Of a DNA stretch of 6,541 bases, positions 6,247 to 6,541 are shown piece by piece. Made by a program: the position numbers and the translations under genes. Location of the stretch: contig JAUNIV010000146.1 in the NCBI GenBank assembly GCA_030523385.1, positions 1-6,541 on the forward strand, written 5' to 3'. Source of the DNA: Bacteroidales bacterium. GTDB lineage: Bacteria > Bacteroidota > Bacteroidia > Bacteroidales > Bacteroidaceae. The first letter of the stretch is position 1. Each line of letters starts with the position of its first letter. The notes beneath the pieces were generated by a model, which saw only the letters and a program-made list of their open reading frames with translations, did not search any database and was not told where the DNA came from.

Positions 6247-6284
6247 CAAAGAGACCTATATAAAACATTTAACTGCACCCAAAA
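6247..6284 (-). promoter_or_regulatory. Weak candidate Bacteroidota promoter for the operon
   Basis: The minus strand has TCTCTTTG at 6254-6247, one mismatch from the TAnnTTTG -7 consensus. A TTTTG at 6284-6280 could be the -33 element, but the 25-nt spacing is longer than the usual ~19-20 nt. Its position just before the 5' hairpin of the leader RNA is what makes it attractive. An alternative sigma factor, such as the one encoded here, could use a different motif. Confidence 0.35.
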
Positions 6285-6541
6285 GGGTACAATTCATGCT
6301 TACAAGGTCTCCACGGGATTGATATAATCACACCCGGGACATCTACCGTTGACCATATTCGAGACTTTGATACTGATAGTTTTGGAAGATTTCAGTGTGT
6401 CTCAAACACAGCGTCGATAAACGCCTTCCATTATGTCTGGATTGTCTTCCCACCCAAAGCCCGCTTTCGTATAGATATGTCATGGTTGACTTCACTACAC
6501 TCAGCACGGCGTAGGCTGCCGACTCGATTATCTTGTAAGAA
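6285..6541. other. Upstream region without a recognised gene
   Basis: Besides the dyad, a minus-strand frame is open from 6540 to a TAG at 6343-6345 (65 codons, contains SAAYAVLSVVKSTMTYLY). It could be the 3' end of a gene entering from the right, but it matches nothing I know. A plus-strand frame without a credible start is also open. A short inverted repeat (ACCC-AAAA-GGGT at 6277-6288) near the left border might be a weak terminator for such a gene or another operator. I see no tRNA, integrase or insertion-sequence end here. Confidence 0.4.
6314..6336. promoter_or_regulatory. 23-bp dyad, candidate operator upstream of the promoter
   Basis: The plus strand reads CGGG-AT-TGAT-ATA-ATCA-CA-CCCG. 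The two outer four-base arms and the two inner four-base arms are perfectly palindromic around a 3-bp centre. It lies 60-90 bp upstream of the candidate promoter element. This spacing and symmetry suit a dimeric DNA-binding protein, but no protein is identified. Confidence 0.35.

Noticed and set aside
6093..6278. 61-codon minus-strand frame starting at a GTG in the leader
   Set aside because: It runs straight through the leader hairpins and the terminator, has no ATG or ribosome site, and is better explained as structured RNA. A leader peptide is not supported.
6167..6400. Nine-base inverted match between the terminator 5' arm (6167-6175) and 6392-6400
   Set aside because: A match of this length is expected about once by chance in a region this size, and it does not extend.

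Overview
The window looks like Bacteroidales chromosomal DNA (Bacteroides/Prevotella-like). The reasons are a UpxY-type NusG paralog as first gene, mostly A/T-rich translation starts without Shine-Dalgarno motifs, and a weak TAnnTTTG-type promoter element. It holds one tightly packed operon, entirely on the minus strand, read from about 6250 down to and past position 1. Gene-to-gene gaps are +4, -8, +9, +13, +7, +11 and +2 nt, with no internal terminator seen.

Right end (6086-6541): an upstream region with a 23-bp dyad, a weak promoter, and a compact leader RNA of roughly 110 nt ending in a strong intrinsic terminator just before the first gene. Two 6-nt segments, one in each hairpin loop of this RNA, are exactly complementary. 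The 5' end of the RNA is also complementary to the terminator's 3' arm. It therefore looks like an attenuator or small RNA.

Regulatory genes (4263-6085): a UpxY/NusG-family processive antiterminator with an unusual N-terminal extension, an ECF-like sigma-70 family factor, and a very acidic small protein whose N-terminus resembles an anti-sigma domain without zinc ligands.

Effector or structural genes (1-4253): two paralogous proteins (354 and 693 aa) with a short hydrophobic N-terminus, a coiled coil and a shared globular region. They are followed by three small single-membrane-span proteins (141 aa, 130 aa, and one cut by the window edge). The C-terminal domain of the 693-aa protein resembles the soluble domains of these small proteins, so a related module occurs in four consecutive genes. 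G+C falls from about 50% to about 35% inside the 693-aa gene near position 2280 and stays low to the left edge. This suggests an acquired or exchangeable tail cassette.

No enzyme, polysaccharide gene, transposase, tRNA or CRISPR was recognised. Best inference: an undescribed Bacteroidales system of membrane-tethered cytoplasmic proteins under layered transcription control (leader terminator, NusG paralog, sigma/anti-sigma-like pair). Its biochemical function cannot be read from the sequence.
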